Of a DNA stretch of 64,000 bases, positions 36,739 to 44,855 are shown in pieces. Each line of letters opens with the position of its first letter. The stretch's first letter is position 1. Source of the stretch: CACIIZ01 sp045565285 (lineage in GTDB: Bacteria; Pseudomonadota; Alphaproteobacteria; Rhodobacterales; Rhodobacteraceae); NCBI GenBank assembly GCA_045565285.1, contig JBJLFR010000036.1, positions 46,361 to 110,360 of the forward strand, given 5' to 3'. The notes under the pieces were generated by a model that saw nothing but the letters and a program-made list of their open reading frames with translations, had not been told where the DNA came from and searched no databases. The position numbers were made by a program, and so were the translations under genes.

Positions 36739-37467
36739 ATGAATGAGAATTATACTTGGACAGCTAATGTAATTACTTCATTTCCAGAAATGTTTCCTGG
36801 ATCCTTATCTTATTCTCTTATAGGTAAAGCACTAAAAAATGATTTATGGAGGTTAAAAACTTATAATCTAAGGGAATTTGCAATTGATAAAAGAAAAACA
36901 ATAGATGGCCCACCAGCCGGAGGAGGGGCTGGTCAAGTTTTGAAAGCTGATGTTTTAGATAGTGCATTAAGTTATATTATTAGCAATAGTTCAAGTTATA
37001 AAAGAAGTGATTGGCCTATAGTTGCTTTATCACCTAGGGGAAAAATTTTTAATCAAACTGAAGCATTGAATTTTTCAAAATGTAAGGGTATTACAATTAT
37101 TTGTGGAAGATATGAGGGATTTGATGAAAGAATTTTAGATTTTCATAAAATACCTGAGTTATCTCTAGGTGATTTTATTTTGTCAGGAGGTGAAATTGCA
37201 GCTCAGGTCTTGATTGATTCAGTTGTTAGGCTTATACCACATGTAATTGGGAATCATAAATCTCTAGAAGAGGAGAGTTTTGTAAATTATTTATTAGAAT
37301 ATCCACAATATACTAACCCAAAAATATGGAAGAATTTATCAATTCCTAGTGAATTACTTTCTGGTCATCACCTAAATATAAAAAAATGGAGATTAAATAA
37401 ATCTAAAGAACTTACAAAAAAAAGACGCCCCGATTTATGGGAAAGATATAAATCGATAGGAAACTAA
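36739..37467 (+). CDS. trmD: tRNA (guanine-37-N1)-methyltransferase
   Basis: SPOUT-class enzyme making m1G37, which prevents frameshifting. 242 residues. The N-terminal VITSFPEMFPG, the DGPPAGGGAGQVLKADV loop, ICGRYEGFDERIL and the knotted LSLGDFILSGGEIAAQVLID segment are present, then the C-terminal tRNA-binding part (SGHHLNIKKWR). In the rimM-trmD-rplS order. Confidence 0.97.
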   Translation: MNENYTWTANVITSFPEMFPGSLSYSLIGKALKNDLWRLKTYNLREFAIDKRKTIDGPPAGGGAGQVLKADVLDSALSYIISNSSSYKRSDWPIVALSPRGKIFNQTEALNFSKCKGITIICGRYEGFDERILDFHKIPELSLGDFILSGGEIAAQVLIDSVVRLIPHVIGNHKSLEEESFVNYLLEYPQYTNPKIWKNLSIPSELLSGHHLNIKKWRLNKSKELTKKRRPDLWERYKSIGN

Positions 37468-37486
37468 TAATTTAATGGAGTAATAA

Positions 37487-37879
37487 ATGAATATCATTGA
37501 CCAAATAAATAGCGAACAGATCACAAAAATGGATAAAGAGATACCAGATTTTGCTCCAGGAGATACTTTAAGAATTGGTTATAAAGTAAGTGAAGGGACT
37601 AGGAGCAGAATTCAAAATTATGAAGGAGTAGTTATCTCAAGAAAGGGAGGAACTCGTATTTCAGCATCTTTCACTGTTAGAAAAGTTTCTTTTGGAGAAG
37701 GAGTGGAAAGAATTTTTCCTTTATATTCTCCAAATATTGATAAAATTACTATTGTTAGAAGAGGAAAAGTAAGAAGAGCAAAATTATATTACCTTAGAGA
37801 ACGTAGTGGAAAATCAGCCCGAATAACAGAAAAAACCAACTACAAACCATTATCAATAGCTGAAAAGGACTTAAAATGA
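37487..37879 (+). CDS. rplS: 50S ribosomal protein L19
   Basis: Large-subunit protein at the 30S-50S interface. 130 residues; FAPGDTLRIGYKVSEGTRSRIQNYEGVVI, FTVRKVSFGEGVERIFPLYSPNIDKI and RRGKVRRAKLYYLRERSGK are canonical. A 4-base ATGA overlap couples it to rpmE. Confidence 0.97.
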   Translation: MNIIDQINSEQITKMDKEIPDFAPGDTLRIGYKVSEGTRSRIQNYEGVVISRKGGTRISASFTVRKVSFGEGVERIFPLYSPNIDKITIVRRGKVRRAKLYYLRERSGKSARITEKTNYKPLSIAEKDLK

Positions 37880-38097
37880 AAAAAGAAACTCACCCAGATT
37901 ATCATTTTGTAGAAGTTACTTTGACCTCAGGAGAAAGCTTTAAAACAAGATCAACTTATGGAAAAGAAGGTGATAAAATTAATCTAGATATTGATCCGTC
38001 TTCACACCCTGCCTGGACAGGAGGTAAACAAAAATTGCTAGATACAGGTGGTAGAGTTTCTAAATTTAAAAAGAAATATGAAGGTCTTGGTTTTTAA
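37876..38097 (+). CDS. rpmE: 50S ribosomal protein L31
   Basis: 73 residues of the zinc-free type: MKKETHPDYHFVEVTLTSGE, KTRSTYGKEGDKINLDIDPSSHPAWTGG and a C-terminal FKKKYEGLGF. None of the four cysteines of zinc-type L31 is present. Overlaps rplS by four bases (ATGA) and ends this operon. Confidence 0.95.
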   Translation: MKKETHPDYHFVEVTLTSGESFKTRSTYGKEGDKINLDIDPSSHPAWTGGKQKLLDTGGRVSKFKKKYEGLGF

Positions 38098-38122
38098 TTA
38101 AGTCTATTTTGGTTATTTTATA

Positions 38123-39502
38123 CTAATTATTAGATATTTCACAAAGTTCTCCCGAAGCTTTTATCTTTTCGCATACTCTTAAAGAACTTTTTCTTGAGAG
38201 TGGTGATATTTTTATTCTAAAACCTTGTTTCTTCATATAAATATCTTTTATTATTTGAGCATTAACTTTATCTGTCAAACTTGAATCATTTAGCAATATA
38301 CTTGGCAAATCTTGTTCAGCATTATATTTATTATAATAAAAACCTACCATTATGCTGATCATTTCTATATATTTCTTATCATCTCGAGTTTGGATCATAG
38401 CAAAGGGTCGGAATAGAGGTTTTTTTGAAAATTCAACAGTTGTGTAGGTCTGATCTGAAGAATTATTTACTTCTAATATTAATTCATTTATTTGATTACT
38501 AAAAATATTTTCTTTATTTGAAGTGATATCATTCATAAATTTTGGCCTCTTTATAGGCTCTCTACTAAGTTGTAAAAGAGTATTTCTACCAGATTTATTA
38601 ATCATATTAGGATATAAATGTAATTTTTTTAAACTATTTAGTACCACTACTTTTTTGGAATTTGAAAAACCAATATCTAATAATTCAGTCATTCTTTTAT
38701 TTCTAAGTGCAACCGAACTACTTCCAAAAACAATACCTATTACTCTTTTGTTACCTCTTTTAGCGGAAGCTGCTAAATTAAAACCTGCCGCAGACGTAAA
38801 ACCAGTTTTTATTCCATCAGAACCACTATATAAAGATAAGAATTTCCTATTAGTGTTATATAAAGTCCTACCAATTACATTGACAGAGGTTCTTCCAAAA
38901 AGATTATAATATTCTGGGAAATCATAAATTAATCTTCTAGCTAAAATAGCCATGTCTTTTGGTGTTGAAAGATGTTTTGAAGAAGTTAATCCGTGTGCAT
39001 TTTGAAAAGTGGTATCCTTCATTCCCATTTCAATAGCTGTAAGTGTCATATAGTCTGAAAACTTATTCTCAGAGCCAGAGATAAATTCTCCTAAGGCTGT
39101 TGCAGCATCATTTGCCGATCTTATTGCAGCTCCTCTTAATAAATTTCTAACTGATACCTTTTGACCTTTTTTTAACCCTAGTTTAGATGGAGGTTCAATA
39201 GATGCATTGGAACTTATAGTCACAAGTTCATCTAATTTGATCCTATTGTTCTTTAACTCATTAAAAGTTAGATAAAGTGTCATCATCTTTGTAAGAGACG
39301 CAGGATGCAACTTTTTAAGGTAATTTTTACCATAAAGAAAATCTCCAGTCCTTGCATCTATTACATAAGTAGCAAATTCAAATGCAGATGAACCTTTTAC
39401 AGTTGATGCAAATATTAAAATTAGAAAAAATATATATAAATAATTCAAAATTATTTTTTTTTTTTGAATTATGACATACTTTAAAAAATTTATTATTAAC
39501 AT
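38123..39502 (-). CDS. D-alanyl-D-alanine carboxypeptidase (penicillin-binding, S11 family)
   Basis: Low-molecular-weight PBP trimming peptidoglycan stem peptides in the periplasm. 459 residues: signal peptide near 17-40 (LNYLYIFFLILIFAS), then the S11 domain with SxxK (SLTK in HPASLTKMM), SxN (RSANDAATALGEF) and KTG (DGIKTGFTSAAGFN). The C-terminal part (about 365-459, RDDKKYIEMISIMVGFYYNK to CEIS) resembles an SPOR-like domain. The codons before the signal peptide include an A12 tract (T12 on the plus strand, 39454-39465). Convergent with rpmE. Confidence 0.92.
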   Translation of the reverse strand: MLIINFLKYVIIQKKKIILNYLYIFFLILIFASTVKGSSAFEFATYVIDARTGDFLYGKNYLKKLHPASLTKMMTLYLTFNELKNNRIKLDELVTISSNASIEPPSKLGLKKGQKVSVRNLLRGAAIRSANDAATALGEFISGSENKFSDYMTLTAIEMGMKDTTFQNAHGLTSSKHLSTPKDMAILARRLIYDFPEYYNLFGRTSVNVIGRTLYNTNRKFLSLYSGSDGIKTGFTSAAGFNLAASAKRGNKRVIGIVFGSSSVALRNKRMTELLDIGFSNSKKVVVLNSLKKLHLYPNMINKSGRNTLLQLSREPIKRPKFMNDITSNKENIFSNQINELILEVNNSSDQTYTTVEFSKKPLFRPFAMIQTRDDKKYIEMISIMVGFYYNKYNAEQDLPSILLNDSSLTDKVNAQIIKDIYMKKQGFRIKISPLSRKSSLRVCEKIKASGELCEISNN

Positions 39503-39704
39503 TTTTAATACTTTTGAGAATAGAAAAATAGAAACTTTTAGTTATACTTAACTTAAAATATTTTAATATTTATATTTTTTAAACAAAAAAGACTTAAAAC
39601 TTCAAGGTATAAATAATTATTATGGAAAAAAACTTAATTAAGCATATATTTCTAAATATTACTATTATAATATTATTTATTAATCGCAAAAAATACTGAA
39701 AGAT

Positions 39705-40022
39705 ATGACAAAAAAGAAAGACATAGATCAAGACGCACTAGTTTTAACTCAGACAAAACCAAAAACCAAAAAACCTTCAATGTATAAGGTACTTCTTCTT
39801 AATGATGATTTTACGCCTATGGAGTTTGTAGTTCATATTTTAGAAAGATTTTTTAATATTGACCACCAACAAGCTGTTTCAATAATGCTCACGATTCATC
39901 AAAAGGGGTTAGCAGTTGTTGGAGTTTATCCTCATGAAATAGCAGAAACAAAAGTTGCACAAGTTATGGAATTTTCGCAGAAAAATCAGCATCCACTACA
40001 GTGTACAATGGAAAAAGAATAG
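39705..40022 (+). CDS. clpS: ATP-dependent Clp protease adaptor ClpS
   Basis: Adaptor that presents N-end-rule substrates to ClpA. 105 residues. The conserved MYKVLLLNDDFTPMEFVVHIL (with the NDDxTPM motif binding the N-terminal residue), the GVYPHEIAETKV loop and CTMEKE tail are intact. The ~25 residues in front are the usual disordered extension. A methyltransferase gene follows directly after its TAG. clpA is not in this window. Confidence 0.96.
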   Translation: MTKKKDIDQDALVLTQTKPKTKKPSMYKVLLLNDDFTPMEFVVHILERFFNIDHQQAVSIMLTIHQKGLAVVGVYPHEIAETKVAQVMEFSQKNQHPLQCTMEKE

Positions 40023-40023
40023 T

Positions 40024-41055
40024 TTGAACAATTGTACAACAACCAATAGATTACTATTTGCAAAAAAAAAAGGGCTGATAGATAATTTTAATGCTGAAAC
40101 ATGTGCATTAGGGTTTTATAATTTTAATTGCTTTGAAATTCTAGGAATGCCTAAATTAACAATCTGTAATCCTGAAAAATCTATTATTCAAAAAGCATTC
40201 AAACTAAATTATTTAACATTTGTTGATTCAAATGGAATAAAAAAAAATATAAAAAAAAAATTTGATAAAACCTTTGTTAATATAACAAAAAGTAGAAAAG
40301 AAACTTTTTTTTATATTGCAGCAGCATTTTTTATAACAAAACGAAATGGAATAATTACCATTACGGGAGATAATAAATTAGGTATAGATTTTTATTTAAA
40401 AAAGATAAGCTCTCTATTAAATTTAAATTTTTTTTCAAAATCCCATGGAAAAATTATCTTTTTACAAAAAACTAAATTTATACCTAACGAAATAAGAACT
40501 TGGAAAAATTTTGGAAATTATACAAAAATTAGTTCTGATTTTTTAACACTTCCTGGATGCTTTTCAGAAAAAAAAATAGATGAGGGATCTAATTTATTAG
40601 CAAAAAACTTTTCAAATAAATTATTTGGTAGAGTAGCAGATTTAGGTGCAGGATGGGGATATCTATCAGCAAAAGCTTTGGAAGATAATAATAGAATAAA
40701 CCAAATTTCTCTAATAGATTCTAATTTAAACGCGTTAAAATGTGCACGTATTAATGTTTCTAATTTTAAAGCAAAATTTTACTGGACCGATATTGAAGAA
40801 GAAAATTTAAAAATTAAAAATTTTGATCATGTAATAATGAACCCACCGTTTCATAAAGGCAAAAAATTTATTCATTCTCTTGGTTTAGTTTTTTTAAAAA
40901 CTGCAAAAAAAATCTTGTCAAAAAAGGGTACCCTATGGATGGTACATAACAAGGAATTAATATATGAAAATTCAATAAATGATTTATTTCCAAACTATAA
41001 GTATATTGATATAACAAAAAAGTATAAAATTATTAAAGCTATAAAAAGTAATTGA
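40024..41055 (+). CDS. RsmC-like class I SAM-dependent rRNA methyltransferase
   Basis: Starting at the TTG at 40024, one base after the clpS stop, 344 residues. The N-terminal part is a degenerate methyltransferase half; the C-terminal half carries motif I RVADLGAGWGYLSAKAL and the catalytic MNPPFHKGK (NPPF), typical of RsmC/RsmD-type N2-guanine methyltransferases acting on 16S rRNA. The reading frame extends upstream into clpS, but those residues are not family-like. An A10 tract near residue 14 is in frame here. Confidence 0.85.
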   Translation: MNNCTTTNRLLFAKKKGLIDNFNAETCALGFYNFNCFEILGMPKLTICNPEKSIIQKAFKLNYLTFVDSNGIKKNIKKKFDKTFVNITKSRKETFFYIAAAFFITKRNGIITITGDNKLGIDFYLKKISSLLNLNFFSKSHGKIIFLQKTKFIPNEIRTWKNFGNYTKISSDFLTLPGCFSEKKIDEGSNLLAKNFSNKLFGRVADLGAGWGYLSAKALEDNNRINQISLIDSNLNALKCARINVSNFKAKFYWTDIEEENLKIKNFDHVIMNPPFHKGKKFIHSLGLVFLKTAKKILSKKGTLWMVHNKELIYENSINDLFPNYKYIDITKKYKIIKAIKSN

Positions 41056-41079
41056 AATAGAAGTTAAATAAATATAAAA

Positions 41080-41886
41080 ATGGTTAATTATAATTTATCT
41101 GGAAAGACAGCTATTGTAACTGGAGCAAGTAATGGAGTGGGTTTATCAATAGCTCAACTTCTTTGCTCGGCAGGGGCAAATGTAGTCCTAGCAGACAATA
41201 GCGAAGTTCCTCTAAATGATGAAACGGAACTATTAAAAAAAAAGGGATTTAAAGTAATAGCTTTTTCAGGTGATCTTACAAAAAGGCTAACTTTAAATAA
41301 TCTTTTAGCTGCAACTATTGACGAATTTGAAACTATTGAAATTCTTGTTAATGGTTATAGGCAAATTGATTTATCAGAAGCTCTGAATCCAGAAAAAGAC
41401 AATTTCCAAAAATTATTTGATCAAAATTTTATGGTTAGCTTTAGATTAAGTCAAATTGTAGCTAAAAAAATGATCAAACAAAAAAGTATAGATGAAAATG
41501 GAGAAACTGGAAGTATAATTAACTTAAGTTCTATTGCAGATAGGTTAATACTTCCTGAAAGCTTTGCATATTCAATTTGTGCAGCTTCAGTTAATCAACT
41601 AACTAAGGCACTAGCGGTTACACTAGCAGACAAGGGAATTCGGGTAAATGCAATAGCTATGGGAAGCATAATGAGTACTACTTTAAAGGAAATGATAAGA
41701 GAAGATTTAGATTCACATGATCAAGTAAAAGCGGCAACCCCCTTAAAACGTATTGGAGAAACTAGCGAAGCAGCATCCGCTGTTCTTTACCTTGCATCTC
41801 CTCTTTCAAGTTTTACAACAGGCCAAATCATAACAATAGATGGTGGTAGAACTTTAACAGAAAACATACTAGTATCAGCCTACTAA
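41080..41886 (+). CDS. SDR family protein lacking the usual catalytic lysine
   Basis: 268 residues with the Rossmann fold: TGASNGVG (14-21) binds the dinucleotide, NLSS (148-151) gives the catalytic serine and Tyr164 the catalytic tyrosine (SFAYSICAASVNQLTKAL). In classical SDRs the lysine lies four residues after Tyr; here position 168 is Ala. The NNAG motif is also altered to NGYR. The C-terminal TGQIITIDGG is kept. Either a non-catalytic or an unusual SDR. Its product is unknown, and its neighbours (clpS, an rRNA methyltransferase, trcR) do not suggest one. Confidence 0.85.
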   Translation: MVNYNLSGKTAIVTGASNGVGLSIAQLLCSAGANVVLADNSEVPLNDETELLKKKGFKVIAFSGDLTKRLTLNNLLAATIDEFETIEILVNGYRQIDLSEALNPEKDNFQKLFDQNFMVSFRLSQIVAKKMIKQKSIDENGETGSIINLSSIADRLILPESFAYSICAASVNQLTKALAVTLADKGIRVNAIAMGSIMSTTLKEMIREDLDSHDQVKAATPLKRIGETSEAASAVLYLASPLSSFTTGQIITIDGGRTLTENILVSAY

Positions 41887-41916
41887 ATTAACTAATTAAA
41901 ATTATTATTGTTATAT

Positions 41917-42597
41917 TTAATTATTTTCATTCTTTTCAAAAATACTTTCAGCATTTTTCATTATATCTTCTTTATCCAATGTAGTTTTTTTAGAATTATT
42001 TAAAGGAATTTTAGATTCAAAAGAAGTTAATAAATCATCATTTTTTGAAGTATCTTCAGGCATGTTATTAGTAATATTTTTCTTATCTAGTTTAGCTATT
42101 GCCGAATCTAATTCAACTTGCTTACATAAACCAAGAAGTACAGGATCCGTTGGAACAATGTTAGTTATATTCCAATGAGATCTTTCTCTAACTGCTTTTA
42201 TAGTTGGTTTTGTTGTTCCAACTAACTTTATAATTTGAGAATCTGGTATATCAGGATAAAACTTAACTAGCCAAGCTATTGCAGCTGGTTTATCTTGTCT
42301 TTTCGATAGAGGTGTATATCTTGGCCCTCTTCTTTTAGTTTCACCTTTAGTAGTGGGATTAACAATTAATTCTAGTTTAGAATTTGGATCTAATTCACAT
42401 CTTTTTATTTCTTCTAATGTAATCTGATTACTTATTATTGGATCCATTCCTCTTATTCCACTTGCTACTTCCCCATCAGCAATTCCGCTTACCTCCAATT
42501 CATGCAATCCACAAAAATTTGCAATTTGCAAAAACGTTAGCGAAGTGTTTTCAACTAACCAAACAGCTGTCGCTTTTCTCATTAGTGGTAATGCCAT
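41917..42597 (-). CDS. trcR: DUF1013 cell cycle regulator TrcR
   Basis: 226 residues. The alphaproteobacterial DUF1013 family, named TrcR in Caulobacter annotation, is visible as MALPLMRKATAVWLVENTSLTF, FCGLHELEVSGIADGEV, RGPRYTPLSKRQDKPAAIAWLVKFYPDIPD and KPTIKAVRERSHWN. Two helix-turn-helix-like repeats suggest DNA binding. The last 60 residues are acidic and lysine-rich linker. Convergent with the SDR gene. With gcrA, it is the second cell cycle regulator of the window. Confidence 0.92.
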   Translation of the reverse strand: MALPLMRKATAVWLVENTSLTFLQIANFCGLHELEVSGIADGEVASGIRGMDPIISNQITLEEIKRCELDPNSKLELIVNPTTKGETKRRGPRYTPLSKRQDKPAAIAWLVKFYPDIPDSQIIKLVGTTKPTIKAVRERSHWNITNIVPTDPVLLGLCKQVELDSAIAKLDKKNITNNMPEDTSKNDDLLTSFESKIPLNNSKKTTLDKEDIMKNAESIFEKNENN

Positions 42598-42711
42598 TAA
42601 AACTCCTTTGATTTAAAATTATTTATCTAATCAATATTCTTCTATTATATGATAAAAAAAATTTCTAGTAAATTCGAGGCGATATATTTTTTAAATCTAA
42701 AAATCAAATTT

Positions 42712-43329
42712 TTATAAATTCTTAAATCTTTGAAAATCAAATAGTTTTGAATAATTTATCTTAAATTTTCCAAAACTTTTTAATTCATTTAATCTTTTAC
42801 TTATAAATCTATATGTTTCCTTATGGTTAGAAGAATTATCACCAAATAGAAATAATAAAGAAGTCAAATAAATTGAAGCCAAAATTATTCTTTTAGTATA
42901 CCAATCATAACTTAAACTTTTATCACCAATTTCTAGCCAAATTTTATCACAAGTGGAAAATACTAAATTTAAACCTTCGATTTGGTTAAATGGTAAAGCA
43001 AATAGTGCCATACTTCTTCTGAAGGCTTCTTTATTTTCAACTATTAGCTCAAATCTTTTAAATAAAGCTAATTCTATTTTTTTGAAATGTGATAAATTAT
43101 TACAATCTATTTCCCTAAATTTTTTTAAAAAAATTTTATCCTCATATTCGTGATAATATTTAACTAAATCTAGCGCTCCTCTTGGAAATATCTTTTTTGT
43201 ATCTTCTGAGCTAATGCCATTAATTTCAGCAGCTTCAAATAAAGCTTTATTAGACCAACCATCAAAAATTATAATATCAATAGAGGTTAAAAAAATTTTT
43301 TCTTTTAAATTATCGAAATTATTAGACAT
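42712..43329 (-). CDS. COQ9 family protein (ubiquinone biosynthesis)
   Basis: 205 residues of the COQ9 fold, a TetR-like helical protein that binds lipids and assists Coq7-type hydroxylation of ubiquinone precursors. The WSNKALFEAAEINGIS N-terminus, IFPRGALDLVKYYHEYEDK (the GALDLVxYH block) and DWYTKRIILASIYLTSLLFLFGDNS membrane-binding helix match. It is divergent from rpsU, the standard alphaproteobacterial arrangement. Confidence 0.87.
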   Translation of the reverse strand: MSNNFDNLKEKIFLTSIDIIIFDGWSNKALFEAAEINGISSEDTKKIFPRGALDLVKYYHEYEDKIFLKKFREIDCNNLSHFKKIELALFKRFELIVENKEAFRRSMALFALPFNQIEGLNLVFSTCDKIWLEIGDKSLSYDWYTKRIILASIYLTSLLFLFGDNSSNHKETYRFISKRLNELKSFGKFKINYSKLFDFQRFKNL

Positions 43330-43416
43330 ACAAATAGGAAAGATTATATAAAACGGGTATAGACAATCTATAATAACATTGATAAAAGTCCATTAAAATA
43401 ATAAGAGGATATCAAT

Positions 43417-43620
43417 TTGCAAGTTCACGTCAGAGATAATAATGTTGATCAAGCTCTAAGAGCACTTAAAAAGAAACTCCAGAGAGAAGGTGTTTTTAGA
43501 GAGATGAAACTTAAACAACATTTTGAGAAACCTTCTGTTAGAAAAGCTCGTGAAAAGGCTGAAGCAATAAGAAGGGCTAGAAAGCTTGCTAGAAAGAAAA
43601 ATCAAAGAGATGTTTATTAA
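43417..43620 (+). CDS. rpsU: 30S ribosomal protein S21
   Basis: 67 residues, beginning QVHVRDNNVDQALRALKKKL and ending in the basic REKAEAIRRARKLARKKNQ; typical alphaproteobacterial S21. The start is TTG at 43417, with AAGAGGAT about eight bases upstream and no ATG alternative. Divergent from coq9. Confidence 0.95.
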   Translation: MQVHVRDNNVDQALRALKKKLQREGVFREMKLKQHFEKPSVRKAREKAEAIRRARKLARKKNQRDVY

Positions 43621-43626
43621 CTTATT

Positions 43627-43767
43627 TTAGGAATTGAAAATCGCTAAAAAAATTATCGCTGAAATTGACGCATAAAATAGATATATTCCAAAGCTTATAA
43701 ATCTCCTAAATGTTTCTTTTTGATCAGTAATATTCATTTTACCATTTTCATGCTTAATATTTGACAT
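43627..43767 (-). CDS. aa3-type cytochrome c oxidase subunit IV, 46 residues
   Basis: A short gene in the 195-base space after rpsU. ATG at 43767-43765, stop at 43629-43627. The peptide has a polar half (MSNIKHENGKMNITDQKETF) and one membrane helix (about 24-44, FISFGIYLFYASISAIIFLA). The pattern 'HE..., xxQxxTFxxFI, helix ending in LAxxN' matches the tiny bacterial aa3 oxidase subunit IV (PF07835). AGGTGA lies eight to nine bases before the start. It stands apart from the cta cluster, convergent with rpsU. Confidence 0.72.
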   Translation of the reverse strand: MSNIKHENGKMNITDQKETFRRFISFGIYLFYASISAIIFLAIFNS

Positions 43768-43815
43768 AATTTAATTCACCTTTCTTATTCTCAATTTTTT
43801 ATAATCAAAAAAAAA

Positions 43816-44844
43816 TTATTTTACAAATAAATTTACACCTTTATCATTAACCTTCCTTTTAATAATTCCTTGATAAAACAGATAATTTAAATGTGCTAAG
43901 GATTCACCTAGGGCTAAAACTATTTCAGATTCTTTTATTTTTCTTTTAAACAAAGATGGAAAGATGTCATAAGCACTTTTTGGACTTCTATTTATATAAT
44001 CTTCAATTCTTTTAAGAGCTCTTTTGTGATGATCAACTAATTGTCTAATTCTGGTATTTAAACCATAAAAAGGTAAATTATGACCTGGAAGTACTAGATA
44101 ACCTAAATCTTCAATTTGAAGTAACTTATCACAGCTATCAAAATATTCTGCTAGAGGATTTGCATTAGGTTCAGTTGGATAAACACTAATATTAGGAGAA
44201 ATACCAGGTAATATTTGATCAGCTGAAATAAAAATTTTTAATTCTGGGCAATATAACATTACTTGCTCTGGTGCATGACCATCCCCTAATTTTACAAACC
44301 ATTTTCTATTTCCAATTATTAATACTTCATCTTCGATTATTCTTCTGTAACCTAAAGGAATTTCTTCTACAAAATCTCCAAAATTAAAAGGTTTTTCAAG
44401 ACGCTTTTTTTCTAAAATTTTAAAAGGCATACCTGCAGAAAACCAAAAATTTAAAGTTTCTTGTGATACCACTTTTTTTTTGTCTAATACTAACATCCTT
44501 CCTGTTAACCAAGAAGATCTACTAGTCCAAATTTCTGTATTGAAGTTATTTTTAAACCATCCAGTTAAGCCAATATGATCAGGATGGTGATGTGTAACTA
44601 TAACACGTTTTATGTCTTTATTTTTAAAATCATCTCCTAGAATTTGTCCCCATTTATCTATGCAGGAATAACATGACAAACCAGTATCAATTATTGTAAT
44701 TCCATCAACATCATCCAGAATATAAATATTTACATGAGAAATCATTGACGGTAATAAAAATTTAATCCAATAAATACCTTCATGAATTTCTAAAACTCTT
44801 TTATCTACAGGAAAAATTTCAAGTGGAAATTTTATATTTTTCAA
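43816..44844 (-). CDS. MBL-fold metallo-hydrolase
   Basis: 342 residues. The metallo-beta-lactamase motif THHHPDHIG (HxHxDH, with a nearby GLTGWF) and the later GDGHAPEQVMLYCPELKIFISADQILPGISPN (metal His/Asp) are present. A C-terminal winged-helix-like part (about 280-342) is typical of the LACTB2-like group. The substrate cannot be inferred. It starts 11 bases after the acyl-CoA dehydrogenase gene and probably shares its operon. Confidence 0.88.
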   Translation of the reverse strand: MKNIKFPLEIFPVDKRVLEIHEGIYWIKFLLPSMISHVNIYILDDVDGITIIDTGLSCYSCIDKWGQILGDDFKNKDIKRVIVTHHHPDHIGLTGWFKNNFNTEIWTSRSSWLTGRMLVLDKKKVVSQETLNFWFSAGMPFKILEKKRLEKPFNFGDFVEEIPLGYRRIIEDEVLIIGNRKWFVKLGDGHAPEQVMLYCPELKIFISADQILPGISPNISVYPTEPNANPLAEYFDSCDKLLQIEDLGYLVLPGHNLPFYGLNTRIRQLVDHHKRALKRIEDYINRSPKSAYDIFPSLFKRKIKESEIVLALGESLAHLNYLFYQGIIKRKVNDKGVNLFVK

Positions 44845-44855
44845 ATTATTTGACC

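Noticed and set aside
39622..39699. A 25-codon frame (MEKNLIKHIFLNIT...) just before clpS
   Set aside because: No ribosome-binding site at useful distance, composition is that of random AT-rich DNA, and it matches no family.
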